NCBI RefSeq assembly: GCF_905220565.1
Contig: NC_059413.1
Coordinates: forward strand, 12,377,501-12,441,500
DNA from: Melitaea cinxia
Lineage: Eukaryota; Arthropoda; Insecta; Lepidoptera; Nymphalidae
DNA: 64,000 bases
Direction of reading: 5' to 3'
Part shown: positions 45,594-56,763 of the stretch, in pieces
How positions within the stretch are numbered: position 1 is the first letter of the stretch
How the letters are laid out: every line of letters begins with the position of its first letter
The notes under the pieces: generated by a model
Seen by the model: only the letters and a program-made list of their open reading frames with translations
What the model was told of the DNA's origin: nothing
Databases searched by the model: none
Position numbers and translations under genes: made by a program

Positions 45594-46802
45594 ATGGATA
45601 AAGATAAAAAAGTTGGTATAAGAAGGCCTGACGTGCTGAGAAAACTTAATGCTGAAAGTTTACAACTAATAGAACGTGGTCTACTTGGTGATCTACCTGA
45701 ACGACTGAAGCCTGTACCGGTTAGAGGGAATTCCGATGAACTTGCAGTCTTGAAGCCATCTGGTTTCTTATCATCTTGCTTGCCCGTTATTCCCGACACA
45801 CCAACTCCGACTTCAGAGAAAATACCTTCAGATGATGAAGTATCACCATTGAAGAAAACATTTAGTTTCCGGGACAAACTTCGAAAAGGCTTTTTTGGGA
45901 AAGACAAAATGGAAAAGACAAAGTGGAAAACGATAGAAGAAGGAAAGAGCACGCATGAAACCGCTCCTCTTCCCTTACCACCCACAACGGAAGCCAATGG
46001 AACTTCGGATCACGCTCACAAATCAAGCAAGCGTTTTTGGTTCTTTAGAAACAAGGAACTTACGGAAAAGAGAGAGAAATCCCATAAACCAATATACAAA
46101 CGTAGCAAAAGTTTTGAATTCTTACCGAGAGCTATAGAAGAAGATGAAGGTAATAAAGTAAGGCCAAAACTAACAAAGAATACACTATCGTATGCGTATG
46201 GGAGCTCTGATACTTTGGACGACACAACATCAGTGGACAGTTTAGAATACATAGCTGATGTTTACTACGACAAGGCACAAAACATATGTCTTAAGAGTAT
46301 CAAAGAAATACAGGACTTGGATCACAATTCTATTAAATCTACGTCTACTTCTGTATCGAGTGGTTTAACCTTAAATATGTTGAAGACAGAGTCCGTCCAA
46401 GATTTGTTAGACGAATTTAATAAGGCAGTGGATATGTTTAGTGAAAATTATATGAGTGATTGTGAACCGTATACAAAAACAACGAAGGATTTGCCGGTTA
46501 AAGAGAAGAGAAAAAGTAATTCGTTTGTTACGTTACCTTCGCCGAAAGTATTGCAGGTGGCGAAGGTCAACGAAGTGAGTGAAAATTTCAAAGCTGAATT
46601 ATCGAAAATTTTGCAAGTGAAGCGCGGGAGTCTCAGCCCTAATTCGGCGAGACGGGGTTCCGTGACCGATTGTTTCTTGTTAGAAGAAAAAATCCGTCCA
46701 CAATCGCATATTCCGACCACCGCGACATCAGACGCTAACAAGTATCGACGTACGCAGAAAAAGCCTATGCACCGAGTCAGAAGAATAAGTTCAACTAAAT
46801 AC
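45594..46802 (+). CDS. Unrecognised basic Ser/Thr-rich protein, large first coding exon
   Basis: ATG at 45594 begins 403 uninterrupted codons up to TAC|GTAAGT, a strong donor. If unspliced, the frame ends four residues later at TAG (46815-46817). The protein has no signal peptide or membrane segment. It has repeated K-x-F-x-F patches (KKTFSFRDK near 84, KRFWFFRNKE near 144, KRSKSFEFLPR near 170), Ser-rich acidic stretches (SSDTLDDTTSVDSLEY), a likely amphipathic helix (VQDLLDEFNKAVDMFSENY), and a basic tail rich in RRISS-like sites. Codon use and GC are gene-like, so I regard it as real. I do not recognise the family. It is probably the disordered N-terminal part of a larger signalling or cytoskeletal protein, which is inference only. 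Confidence 0.8.
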
Positions 46803-49100
46803 GTAAGTACTAGATAGTAAGTTTATCACAAAGATTCACGTATACAATTACTCCTTAATTTAGCGGACCCAGATTTTCAGAATACCAGACTATTAATGAA
46901 TACTGTATTCACGTAGGATTGTTATCTAAAATTGCTTATAATTGCCAATAGGCCTTGGACGATAAAAATAATAACAGCGCTATTGACCCACATTGTTATG
47001 TTTTATTTTTAATTATCGTTTAAAACTATATTAATAAATACAAATTTGTCAAGTAAGTTTTTACTTGTTTTTGTTGTACACCAACGATGTTTTATAAAAA
47101 AAAAAACAGTCTTTTTCAGAGTATACTGTTATGAATATGGAATTTGTTTTTAGTTTATTTTTGAACAGAGGATATTATTGTTTTTCAGGTTGTATTATTT
47201 TCGTATACCTAATTAATTATTTGTTAATGTTAACTTTTACGAAATGGTCAAACACGTTCTTGATTGCTTTCTATTTTGAAACACTTTTATGAATTTAATA
47301 TTTCGAACGGAATTTCTAATTAATTTTTATCCTGGCCCTATGAGTCAGTCAAATAGATAACTAATTGAAGTAACATTTTTTTCATTTTTGGTACAATCAA
47401 ATAACTATAAAACTAGGTTAGGTTAGCCCAACCTTCAAGAGAAGAAATACAAAAATGATCTCTCTATCTGTTCCAAAATCATAGGTTTAAGCTTATATTT
47501 GTACACGTAAATCTGTTATTTATTCAGAATCAGCCATAAAAAGTGAATATTCATAAGCACCTGTGCGTTAAAAGCGATCGATAACATTTATAAAGACAGA
47601 AAACAAATGTACCGTTTTCTATAAACACCGTCCTATACCTACGTTATTTTGTAAACTATGCATGCTATCAGTTGGATGTGAGATAAGAGAAATAGGCGTC
47701 GCATTTACTCGACGATAATATATATGTCAACTAGTAACGAGCTTCGGTTTTGTCTGCTCATACTGACAATTCGGCTGTGTTATTGTTGTATTTTTAGAAT
47801 TAAAAGCAATTTGAAAAAAAGAGGAGGTTCCCGTTGGTTTTTATTTTTTATGTGTGGTTCCTCATTACTTTTTACTTGGGTATACCTATTTTGATGATTG
47901 ATTTTGCATTCCTAAGATAGTGCGTGTCATTTGATTGTCTTTTAATATGAGTGTGTTATAAGTCGCTTTTGAGTTTTCACTAATAATCCGTATATAAATG
48001 TCGTTTTTTGAGGAGAAATCCAATTATATTTAAAACAACATTTCATGTAAATAAATGATGAAATATCTCGCGAAAAGAAATGGTTTCCGAGAAAACTGTT
48101 GCGTCATATATTGATATATAACTCAATCAACAATTTAACATCTGTAATTCACCTTTCATAGCAAAACCAGTTTCAGATATTACGGATCTGGGGATCTTGG
48201 ACATAACTACGTAGTTAGCATAAGAAAAAGGAAACGGATGACAAGAATAAAAAAACGCCCATTAGGAGACAACAATATAGTTTACTCTTGTTTGGCCTGG
48301 TTTGACTTCAATTGATATAAAATGGGCATAAAGACAATAAAATTTAGGGATATACTACTAATTCGTTCATATAACATTAAATGTATGGCTAATTTATCAA
48401 ATTAAACAAGTGCAGTTTCGCAGCAATCGCGTTTTGATTGCGAAAAATGTCAAGGATTCATTGATAAAGTGTGACAACGATTTGAAGTTATTTATAGCTG
48501 ACTTACTGCTATAACTGTTTTGGTATGAAAAAAAAAATGAGCTTGTAATACAGTTTCGAGTACAAAGAGTATGAAAAAGGACAAATATTTTTGTCCTGGA
48601 TTTTTTATCAGCGTGTATCTTTTTTATCTTTATTCGTATGATACGTGGATTACAGAAAGACTGCAATATCAATCTTCTAAGCATGCACGTTGAACTCTAA
48701 GGCTGTTTTACCAATTTTTAACAGTGTGCGGCCGGAGCCTAAAACCTCTAACTATAATCTCAGATCTCCACATCGTTTCCATTTTTATGCAGTCATATTT
48801 TTCCAAGATAAAATAGATATAGTGTTGTTTCTCTCACTTGAATTTTCTTAAAGAAGATAAAGTAAGAGTACTGCAGGTACATAATGCTATCAAGAACTAC
48901 AACTAAAACTTTATTTTTGCAAAGCCCTTGAAGTTCTGTGAAAAACGGACTTGTTAGGCTAAGTCGCAAAGTAGCAAATAAATATATGTTCACTTGGGGT
49001 CGCTCTTAACCAATTAACGATGGATTATTACATTTAGAAGTGGAGGAAGAACAACTGTAGTAAAAACATTCGACATTTAAGTATTACAAGCTTGCCTATT
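46803..49100 (+). other. Probable intron or 3' flank of the unknown gene
   Basis: AT-rich, with a partial 'accgacttcaa' repeat at about 47800-47950. No open frame with gene-like composition was found. Downstream exons of the unknown gene were not recognised. Confidence 0.5.
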
Positions 49101-49159
49101 TAAATTTCATCAGTGATTTGTTTAATTATGTGATTTTATATATTTAAAATAAATAATAA

Positions 49160-49292
49160 AAGTACTGCGGTCACCAACCCGCCTGCCCAGCGTGGTGACT
49201 ATGGGCAAAACACATGAGTTCACGTTATTTTTGGCGTAAACTTGTGGAGGCCTATGTCCAGCAGTGGACTGTATAGGCTGTAATGATGATAT
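49160..49292 (+). repeat. RTE-tailed SINE, 5'-truncated
   Basis: From 'actgcggtcaccaacccgcc' to 'cagcagtggactgtataggc' and 'tgtaatgatga'. Confidence 0.8.
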
Positions 49293-49734
49293 ATTTAAAA
49301 TTAGCATACACGAGCACTAAAATGCAACATGCATTATAATACCACAGGCGATTAGAACTACAAATCTACAGTCCTGTCACCGGCTAGTAAAGCTAGATAG
49401 GTAAATAAGTGATTAAGGACTAATTTTTAAATTTTTAATTTCGTATTTAGATTGTTAACCCTTAGACTACTTGATAACATTACGATCAATGTATAATTAT
49501 ATCGGTTCCTACCCAATTTTTATTAGCTTACGTCGTAAAATATTATCATTAGTCAACAAACTGCAACAAAGGTCACTAGCCGCAGTAATCCTATGTACTT
49601 CCTTGTCAGTGTATAAGATTTTGTAATCACGATAAATATTAAAAAGCGTGTGTCAGTGTGTGACACGAGATTGTAGTTTACTCTTTAACAAAGATTACTT
49701 TGATATTTAATAAAAACAACTGTGCTTTAGACCA

Positions 49735-50205
49735 CACGACTGAAGTAAAACTTCTGCAAAATAGGCCTGCACTGTGTCTTAGATATACGAGACGTAGCTG
49801 GCTATGAGAGAAAGAGAGAAAGAAAATGTGTGCTTCGCTCTCTCTCTTGCTCCGTTCGCCTGACCCGAGTGCCTAGTGCGAGTTTTGTTTAATCCGTCTC
49901 GCAATAACGGGCGTAAACTTTAACTTCATTTTGTATGGGAAATTCGGGATTTCAATCTAGTTCTCGCGCTTACCGCTAGATGACTCTGTATCGATTGTAT
50001 CGTATACTATTCTTTATCGTCAAGGCTGCACTGTTTAAATTCCCATACAAAATAATTTTCACGTATAAACGCGTTTCTGTCATGTTTCTGTGAATAAAAC
50101 TCGCACTAGACACTCTGATCAAAGTTTTCGTAACGCTCTCGTCATTCATTCACCAGCTTACTCCCCAGTTAAGCGTGTGTAAAGAAGCTTTACTTTAAAA
50201 ATATA
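49735..50205. mobile_element. MITE-like repeat (GAAGTAAAACT family) with a second element inside
   Basis: Reverse-orientation relative of 39163-39385, sharing 'gcctgcactgtgt', 'ttgctccgttcgcct' and 'cgtaacgctctcgtc'. It is longer because about 250 bp are inserted at 49868-50119. Confidence 0.7.
49868..50119. mobile_element. Small inverted-repeat element nested in a MITE
   Basis: Ends 'gagtgcctagtgcgagtttt' and 'aaaactcgcactagacactc' are inverted repeats of about 20 bp with one mismatch. The interior has a second symmetric pair ('cccatacaaaat' and 'attttgtatggg'). Confidence 0.7.
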
Positions 50206-50489
50206 TTAGTCTCTTTCTTGCAAGAGACCGCGCGGTAAAATGTCACTCTCAGGGCAGATGTCATGCGTTACTGCTCAGCTCTAGTCTTTGACACGATTTC
50301 ACTTTTCATATTTTTTTCATACCACAGGCCTTATGCATATAAAACATTAAGGAGTATATTCTTAAAAATCGTAACAGATAAACACCGTCAGTTTCGGACC
50401 ACGTCCTAGCTTTACTATTAAGTCACAGGACTGTGCGTGGTCCTGCCTGTCACGACATGCGGTGCCGAGACGAGGAAACTGACGATGGG

Positions 50490-50612
50490 ACAAGTCCATA
50501 AATTTCAAGTCCGTGCACATGCTTTAAACGGGCTATGCTTTAAGTTCCTCTGAAAGATACGGTCCTCAAGAGATTAAAGTAACCGGCATAGCCCAAAGAA
50601 TTAACAAGTTAC
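50490..50612 (+). mobile_element. RTE remnant, left part, interrupted by a LINE
   Basis: 'aacgggctatgctt' and 'agtaaccggcatagcccaaa' match the RTE at about 38165-38265. The match breaks off at 'attaacaagtt' where the LINE poly(A)-like tail begins. Confidence 0.7.
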
Positions 50613-52460
50613 TTATTTTATTTTTTTTATTTTTTTTATTTGGATAGCTTACAGCTTACTATAACTATACCTCATACAGAATATGAATAAAAAAAAAGCT
50701 AATAACAAGCTATCACATATAGAAACTAAAAAAATCTATATAATGCTAAATAAGAATAGTTAGTTACCAGTGTGCACAGATTCCATCATAGATTTAACAA
50801 TCGCCATTTTTATGGTACTGATACTCCCATGGAATAAGTCGATATCAAAATTAATATTATTACATGCCCGACAAGCTCTAATAAGTACACTATTCTGTCG
50901 GTAGTTTGTACCTGAGGATGGAATAATAAACGGCTTATAAGTATTGTTACGAGATGCACGTGACGGTATCCTGAACAACACTCTATGCAGCAGATCAGGG
51001 CAGTCGATTACAGCTCTTACTATTTTGAGAAGGAAAGTAATATCTAAAACACTGCGTCTTAAGAAGAGAGGCAACAGGTGAAATTTCGAACAACGCTCGT
51101 TATATGTCATATTGGGAATGCGGAATTTGAAATTTAAAAATCGCGTAAACCTTTTCTGAATTTGTTCAATTGAATTAATATATATGTCATATCTAGGATT
51201 CCAAATGACACTTGCGTACTCAAGATGACTCCGGACATAAGCACAATAAATAACTTTTACTGTTTTCATTCTCTTGAAGGACTTAGACATACGAATTACA
51301 AAGCCCAGAGCTCTAGATGCTTTGTTTACAATATTGGTTATATGTTTGTCGAAAACCAGTTTACTATCAATGACTACGCCTAAATCACTTGTATTATAAT
51401 TCAAAGTTAGCTTTTGATTACCAATAAAATAATTAGATCTAAAAGGCTGGATTTTACGAGTAAAGCTAATGAAAAAGCATTTAGATACATTAAGGTGAAG
51501 TTTATTAATAAAACAGTAACTATCTAAACTCAACAAATCATCTTGAAGTTTTTTAGCATCATTCTCATTATTAACTACTCGAAAAATTTTCATATCATCT
51601 GCGAAAAGCAGGGCGTGAGAATGAGAAAAGCATTGTTCAATATCGTTGATAAATATCGTGAATAACAGTGGGCCCAACAAAGATCCCTGAGGTACTCCCG
51701 AGGGGATTCTGATCCAAGAAGACATGTAACCCTTTAACACTACCGCTTGGGATCTATTTTGAATGTATGAAGTGAACCATCGAAACAGATCACCCCTGAT
51801 ACCAATTTTCTGGAGCTTCATCAAAAGCATTTTATGATCTAGGCGGTCAAAGGCTTTTGCGTAGTCAGTGTAAATGACATCAACTTGATTACCCTGGTCC
51901 ATCTGATGTGAAATAAAATCAGTAAAAACAGCTAGATTAGTCGCTGTCGATCTATTCCTTAAAAACCCATGTTGATGAGGTGTAAAATAAGTTTTTAAAC
52001 TGCTAGAAACCTGGTTATGAACTATGCGCTCCAATACTTTTGCTAAGTGACAAAGCTTAGAGATTGGTCTATAGCTTTCAATGCAGTTTTTAGGACCTTT
52101 CTTGTGTATCGGGGTTACATATGCGAGTTTCCATTTAGATGGCATAACACCTTCACGAAGAGATCTTCTAAAAAGGATGGAAACAGGAACACAAAGTTCA
52201 TTAGCACAGTTAACTATAAAAATTGCAGGCAGATCATCAGGTCCTGCAGTTTTATTGAGATCAAGGCCTTTGAGGAATTTGAGAATTTCAAGTTCATTGA
52301 CGTCTAAAGAGGCTATATCACTAGGAGTGTCAAGAGTATAATCGATAATGTCATCCTCGATGGAAAGATTAGAACAGGAATTACGAGTTAAAAAGGTTGA
52401 GCTAAAATAATCAGAAAAAAGATTGCTGATTCCTTGACCATCACAACAGGACCTACCTAC
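50613..52460 (-). mobile_element. Non-LTR LINE inserted into an RTE remnant
   Basis: Minus-oriented and 5'-truncated, with an A-rich tail (complement of the 'ttttatttttttta' tract at 50617-50641). The internal ORF is annotated separately. The endonuclease domain is missing. The related fragment at 44580 is from the same broad group. Confidence 0.85.
50760..52460 (-). CDS. Reverse transcriptase of a non-LTR LINE (5'-truncated, frame intact)
   Basis: About 567 codons are open, without a stop or frameshift, from the truncation near 52460 to the stop at 50760. RT motifs in order: LNKTAGPDDLPA (motif 0), WKLAYVTPIHKKG, SYRPIS, YTDYAKAFDRLDH (catalytic Asp), SGVPQGSLLGPLLF, and FADDMKIF (catalytic Asp pair). 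The C-terminal thumb-like region has YVRSHLEYASVIWNPRY. The first Met (52145) is internal and not the original start. By motif pattern it falls in the jockey/CR1-like range; I would not name the clade. The upstream endonuclease is absent, so this copy is not autonomous. Confidence 0.88.
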   Translation of the reverse strand, partial: VGRSCCDGQGISNLFSDYFSSTFLTRNSCSNLSIEDDIIDYTLDTPSDIASLDVNELEILKFLKGLDLNKTAGPDDLPAIFIVNCANELCVPVSILFRRSLREGVMPSKWKLAYVTPIHKKGPKNCIESYRPISKLCHLAKVLERIVHNQVSSSLKTYFTPHQHGFLRNRSTATNLAVFTDFISHQMDQGNQVDVIYTDYAKAFDRLDHKMLLMKLQKIGIRGDLFRWFTSYIQNRSQAVVLKGYMSSWIRIPSGVPQGSLLGPLLFTIFINDIEQCFSHSHALLFADDMKIFRVVNNENDAKKLQDDLLSLDSYCFINKLHLNVSKCFFISFTRKIQPFRSNYFIGNQKLTLNYNTSDLGVVIDSKLVFDKHITNIVNKASRALGFVIRMSKSFKRMKTVKVIYCAYVRSHLEYASVIWNPRYDIYINSIEQIQKRFTRFLNFKFRIPNMTYNERCSKFHLLPLFLRRSVLDITFLLKIVRAVIDCPDLLHRVLFRIPSRASRNNTYKPFIIPSSGTNYRQNSVLIRACRACNNINFDIDLFHGSISTIKMAIVKSMMESVHTGN

Positions 52461-52464
52461 AGTC

Positions 52465-52665
52465 TCAATGTGCTGGTCAACTTTGTTGCTGGACCAATGG
52501 CCGCTGGAGCAGACGTGTCCTGGAGTGGAGACCGTGTGTAGGCAAACGCAGTGTGGGACAGATTGCTGGCGGAGGCTTGATGAGAATTACGGGATAACGG
52601 AAGATTGACGCGAGCTTGGGTAGGCTTTTGACCAGCAGATGACTGCAATAGGCTGAAGTTATTAA
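52465..52665 (+). mobile_element. RTE remnant, right part, resuming after the LINE
   Basis: 'caatggccgctggagcagac' and 'ggcaaacgcagtgtgggaca' match the RTE at 38300-38365. It ends with 'gactgcaataggctgaagt'. Confidence 0.75.
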
Positions 52666-52997
52666 AATATTGGTACATATATTACTTGTTTAATAATATA
52701 AATACAAAATGAATTTAAATTTTATTTATTTTTTATTCTTTTTCAGTAAAATAATAGCAAATGTAACACACTATCAGACATTCAGTCATTCAGCGCTCGC
52801 CTATCTCGTAATCTCGTTCAACAACAGATAACCGAATATACCTCATCTCTGGAGTTATGGACATTTACATAAATCAGAAAATTATATTATTATGTATTTT
52901 ATTTTATTTCAGGCTGTTACTAGCTGTTCCGTAATTACGTATGTCAATATATAGTTCAGTTAAATTGTGTTGTTATTAAGAAATTTTTAGAAAAGTT

Positions 52998-53160
52998 CTG
53001 ATTTCTTACATTCTATACGTATTTTGGGGTGCTGAATCCGAATCTGAGGTTTGTGAACAAAATTTCGTGACGAAAAAAAATCTGCTTTCTTCGGAAATTT
53101 TGTGCGCAAACCTCAGATTCGAATTCTGCACCCCAACATACGTATAGAATGAAAGAAACC
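52998..53160. repeat. Inverted repeat, about 70-bp arms
   Basis: 'cattctatacgtattttggg' on the left pairs with 'ccccaacatacgtatagaatg' (first 20 shown) on the right, and 'gaatctgaggtttg' with 'caaacctcagattc'. The loop is about 20 bp ('aaaaaaatctgctttcttc'). A small foldback element is likely. Confidence 0.8.
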
Positions 53161-53424
53161 ATAACTACCCCAAAAAATTCTCACTAGCGGCCCTTTAGAG
53201 TGTTGAAATTGAGAGAATTCATGATAAATATAACAAATAAACATACTAAGGTCCTGTTTCACCGGTTGTGTTAAACGCTATTTTACACATGACGATATCT
53301 AACAGAAAAAAGGATATGAAATATTATTCTTTTTCACCATTCAATTTATTTATGGGATACTTCTATTCGCGATTGTGTCCTAAAGTTGTTGCTTTATTAA
53401 TTGAGAAGAAACAGGTTCTAATTG

Positions 53425-53640
53425 TGCAGTCCTTGTGGGTCTCCCCGCCGTGCCTCGGAGAGCACGTTAAGCCGTCGGGCCCGGTTGTTATCATGTACAC
53501 CTGATAGCGATCGTTACTCATAGTAGGGAATATATCCGCCAACCCGCATTGGAGCAGCGTGGTGGATTAAGCTCTGATCCTTCTCCTACATCGGGAAAGA
53601 GGCCTATGCCCAGTAGTGGGATGTTACAGGCTGAAGCGTA
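53425..53640 (+). repeat. tRNA-derived SINE, body and tail
   Basis: 'gcagtccttgtgggtctccc', 'cagcgtggtggattaagctc' and 'gcccagtagtgggatgttac'. Confidence 0.8.
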
Positions 53641-53759
53641 GGTTCTAATGGCCTATTCTACCTCTTGCTGTTTAAGTCTAATCGTTACTTATGAGTAGGA
53701 TAAAATTTATCTACAACTATTAAAACAGATTCTAATACTATTTACAAACATCTGTATTG

Positions 53760-53945
53760 TTTGAAGTAAAAACTCTTTACAATTACGCATGCTTGACTTG
53801 GGGAGTGAGCTGGCGAATGGGTGACGAGAGCGTTACGAAAAGTTGATCTGGCGAGACGAGCGGAAGTTTAGAAGGAGATGTAAGTGAAGATAGAAAGAGA
53901 GAGAGTTACGTTTCGTTAGTTTTACTTCAGTCGTGTGGTCTAAAG
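53760..53945. mobile_element. MITE-like repeat, GAAGTAAAACT family
   Basis: 'gaagtaaaaactctttac' to 'ttagttttacttcagtcgtg', with 'gacgagagcgttacgaaaa' inside. Shorter than the 39-kb copy. Confidence 0.7.
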
Positions 53946-54899
53946 TACATCCGTTTTTTTATATACAATCCACAATTTTTTTTATCTTTAATTTAAAAAA
54001 AATGATAACATTTGATAATAAGTTATCTGTCAATTCTGTACATTTTGAACAAGCTAAGAAAAATTCGAAAGCAAAAATTTCTTTGTAAAGTAACAAGTTA
54101 AAAAATAAACTAGAATTAATTAAAATACCAATTACAATTAATTTACATTATGACCGTGTTATTGTTAAAGAAGCAGATTAAAATATAACGATTGTTTCAA
54201 AATGGCTCGATAAGTTAATTACTAAAATAATAAATAATTGAAGTAGACAATTGCGGATAACAAACTGCCAACATTATATAACTTGTTAATATTATTATTT
54301 AATTATTATTAAGTACACGTTCTTAAGTAATTAATTTCATGTTTATTGAAGTTATAATTATTTATATTAACTATGTTACCTACATACTTTTATTAGATTC
54401 TTTAGACTCGATGAACTTTTTACGATATTGTATGAAAAATTGTGTTATTATTTTTAAAGATAAAATAAAAACTACTTTACAAAATTATGTTAAAACCTTT
54501 ATTTTATTTACAATGCTTTATAAAAATATATAATAATTATCGAATGATTTAATAACCATAACAAACTGCAATAATAATAACAGTCACCACGTAGACCAAA
54601 TATACATTAGACGCTGTATTGCCATCATACATACATAAAAATCTTACGCCTTTACTAACGTTACGGACGTTTTTTCCGACTAGGGTACTCCTCCGCAACG
54701 CCCCATAAGTCACTTCGTTCCAAAAATTAGATAAATTTTGTAATAAACTTAGTTTTCATTCAAACGTGTTCAATACAGAAAATAGGTTAGTGACAACGTA
54801 GCCTACATCTGCTAAATAAACATACGATTTACACATATCTAAAACACACATAATTACACAACAATAACTTAATACTCAACACAGTTCAAAGGCCTACCC

Positions 54900-55030
54900 T
54901 AGTGTCATGGAGATAGATATCCTGAACTGCGTCTGGTAGTAAAAGCGTTAGTATTCAGGGCGGAACGTGGCCTTTCACCGCATCTAGGCGTTATATGCTT
55001 ATCTGTTTGTAATGACTCTATTTCAATGTT
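54900..55030 (-). other. Possible terminal coding exon or repeat-derived frame
   Basis: The minus frame reads TDKHITPRCGERPRSALNTN then AFTTRRSSGYLSP and TGA. A usable acceptor (AAATAG|AG, about 55009) precedes it. Base composition is gene-like, but no upstream partner exon on the minus strand was found and the start is undefined. Could equally be from an old transposon. Confidence 0.25.
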
Positions 55031-55194
55031 TAAGCAATGGCAAACAATATAATGTTCCTCAATTTATAAGTCTCTTACAAAAATGGTTCTAGATTGTTTT
55101 AATATGTTCCTTTTTTATGTCTTGTGTCCATTATAAACGCGAAAGTTTGTATGGATATTTCCTACTCAATAAGGGAAGAACGGCTTTTTTAAAT

Positions 55195-55390
55195 ACAACT
55201 AAGTCGGCAAACAAGCGTACGGCTCACCTGATGGTAAGCGATTACCGTAGCTTATAGACCCTATACCCATCCCCCCAGGAGCTCTGGTCACCTCGCTCAC
55301 CAACAGGAACACAACACTGCTTGAAAGCATTATTCTTTAGCTGTGATCTACTGTAATGTCGAGGTACTTACCCAGTCGGGATGCTCCAGA
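55195..55390. repeat. Interspersed repeat, 'caagcgtacggctcacc' family
   Basis: 'aaacaagcgtacggctcacc' through 'ggagctctggtcacctcgct' to 'gctgtgatctactg'. Confidence 0.75.
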
Positions 55391-55744
55391 TTTTGACCAG
55401 GAACTTTCCTAAAAGCTACGGCTAAATGAATTTGAATGAAGTTTTGCACAGACATATTTTACAATCTGGAAGAGCACAAAGCTTTAAGAATATTATGTTT
55501 TGAACTACGTTTAGTACCTACTTGTAGGCTCAGTCCATATTTTATATACAATCTGAAAATTATGTAATTTAGAATAGAACAAAAATACATTAAAATCACA
55601 ACAAAGCCATTATTATGATGAACAAGAAAATAAATAAACGTCTCACACTCAACGGGTTATATTCAGGAAACATTGGACACTAATACAGACATAATCCTAC
55701 TATTACGAAACACAATTTTACCAGCAAAAACGCCTAGATCACCT

Positions 55745-56165
55745 GTATAGCCTATAGAGATTGCTAAACGCGAGGATCGAACACGAGACCGCCAAACAAC
55801 CACTGCTTTGACAAATGCGCGAAAGATTCATCATTATTTACAAACTCTTTTTTGTCATTTATTTTAGCTTTTGTTGATTATAAGCAGTATTTTTTACTTA
55901 ATAAAGATAGTTCAGCTGCTAACAAATACATATCTCATCATCATCTTCTCAATATACCTATATAAGCTTGCGTTACAAGCTGAAAATCCAATCATTAAGA
56001 TATGCTTTCATATTAGAAAGTCCGGCTTATAGATTGATCGATTCAGCCTGTTATATCCCACTACTGACCATAGGGCTCTTTTTTGTATAGGGGAAGGGTC
56101 GGTGACTCGGTGACTAATCCATCATGCTGCTCCACTGCGGGATGGCGGGTAATGTAGCATGTATA
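55745..56165 (-). repeat. Two tRNA-derived SINE fragments
   Basis: 55745-55825 carries a minus-strand box-B-like 'gtgttcgatcctcgcgttt' with a tRNA-like head. 56040-56165 carries the body and tail complement ('atatcccactactgaccata', 'catgctgctccactgcggg'). Confidence 0.6.
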
Positions 56166-56763
56166 CCATATTCATCTCGCCAAAATCATACATACACATT
56201 TTTTTTTTTTTTTTGAAAATTACAGGAAATACAAAGGACTGGAACAAACGGCCAAGGCTTTCAAATTAATTTACATAATTTAATGTATAGGTTGATATAT
56301 ATTGTAATATCTAAGGTTGTAATGCAATCTTAATTATAGACAAGATCGAGATTTGCGAAACTGGTAATTATTTCTTTAATTAAATCTTAACAAACATAAT
56401 CCAGTAATTCGTATAATGTGTTTGTTCTGCTTGGTTATGACACAAATAAGTGCGACACAATTAGCGATGTGTAATTAGCGTAAAAGTGACAATTGTTCTA
56501 CGTGACCGTTACGTGTATGTAGCCATAAATGTGTACTACAAAATTATACAGATTATAAGTACACATGAAATTAAAGTATTTGTCAAGATTTTGTGCGTTG
56601 TAGTTATACACTAATATTTATATCTCCTTTTAAGTTTAGTTTGGTTTTATTACAATTTAAATTTTATATTCAATAGAAAGTTTTTGATACCTACGTTAAC
56701 ACTAATTAAAAGTTATAATGACAACATTTATGACTTTTTTTTTGTTCAAAAAAATGTCCAGCA

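Noticed and set aside
45578..46741. Minus-strand frames of 139, 78 and 97 codons
   Set aside because: Shadows of the long plus-strand exon at 45594-46802.
47400..47430. TTAGG-like units ('aggttaggttag'), insect telomere repeat
   Set aside because: Only about two units, not an array.
54550..54760. Minus-strand frame with a hydrophobic end (VYLVYVVTVIIIAVCYGY)
   Set aside because: No start and no convincing splice site. Part of it ('ggaacgaagtgacttat') looks like a common lepidopteran repeat.
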